A stretch of 64,000 nt of DNA from Rhizobium sp. TH2 (GTDB lineage: Bacteria > Pseudomonadota > Alphaproteobacteria > Rhizobiales > Rhizobiaceae), in assembly GCF_024707525.1 (NCBI RefSeq), contig NZ_CP062231.1, forward strand, positions 3,472,001-3,536,000. Reading direction: 5' to 3'. A program made the position numbers and the translations under genes. Below the pieces are notes generated by a model. That model had not been told where the DNA came from. It worked only from the letters and a program-made list of their open reading frames with translations, and did no database searches. Below are positions 62,649 to 64,000 of the stretch, one piece after another (positions within the stretch are counted from its first letter, which is position 1; the number at the start of each line of letters is the position of its first letter).

Positions 62649-64000
<1,352 letters not shown>

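Overview
The window is GC-rich, densely packed DNA with many ATGA and TTGA start/stop overlaps. A primary sigma factor (RpoD) with a typical alphaproteobacterial acidic N-terminal region, a BP26-type SIMPL protein, a CyaC-like cyclase and many ABC importers point to a chromosome of the Hyphomicrobiales (Rhizobiaceae or Phyllobacteriaceae-like). I cannot name the genus from sequence alone.

Layout. 0-2.1 kb: a periplasmic methionine sulfoxide reductase pair (msrB-msrA, the latter cut by the window edge), divergent from a molybdopterin oxidoreductase and a histidine-phosphatase-like protein. 2.1-8.7 kb: a sugar-type (CUT2) ABC importer coupled to gluconokinase and faced by a GntR-like LacI repressor, with a visible operator-promoter. 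8.8-15.9 kb: a valine-type branched-chain catabolic operon with a GMC oxidoreductase and a divergent LysR regulator. 15.9-23.0 kb: a GNAT acetyltransferase and a dipeptide-family ABC importer controlled by an XRE-cupin regulator, with direct repeats in the divergent promoter and a GAF protein at the end.

23.0-55.1 kb is the most interesting region. It mixes cyclic-nucleotide-type signalling with surface glycan genes. Signalling: a CyaC-like haem/2Fe-2S adenylate cyclase, a DUF3095 protein with cyclase-like motifs, a soluble class III cyclase with altered purine-binding residues, a stand-alone cNMP-binding protein, two metal-dependent hydrolases and a hybrid histidine kinase. Glycan: a nucleotide-sugar dehydrogenase, a polysaccharide lyase translationally coupled to the soluble cyclase, an ABC importer of the oligopeptide/oligosaccharide class, five cytosolic or membrane glycosyltransferases, a GT2-GtrA fusion, a polysaccharide deacetylase, methyltransferases, and an ABC-exporter-like protein whose ATPase motifs are all degenerate and which carries a large insertion.

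55.2-60.2 kb is a visibly more AT-rich four-gene block (a GT2-GT4 fusion, an unknown protein and two sulfotransferase-like P-loop proteins) next to a tRNA-Ile(CAU) gene, suggesting a horizontally acquired surface-glycan module. 60.6-64.0 kb returns to core sequence: SIMPL protein, a small secreted protein, a GYD protein and the 3' part of rpoD.

Working model (inference): the centre encodes synthesis, trimming and re-import of an extracellular polysaccharide, tied to a redox/quinone- and cyclic-nucleotide-based control circuit.
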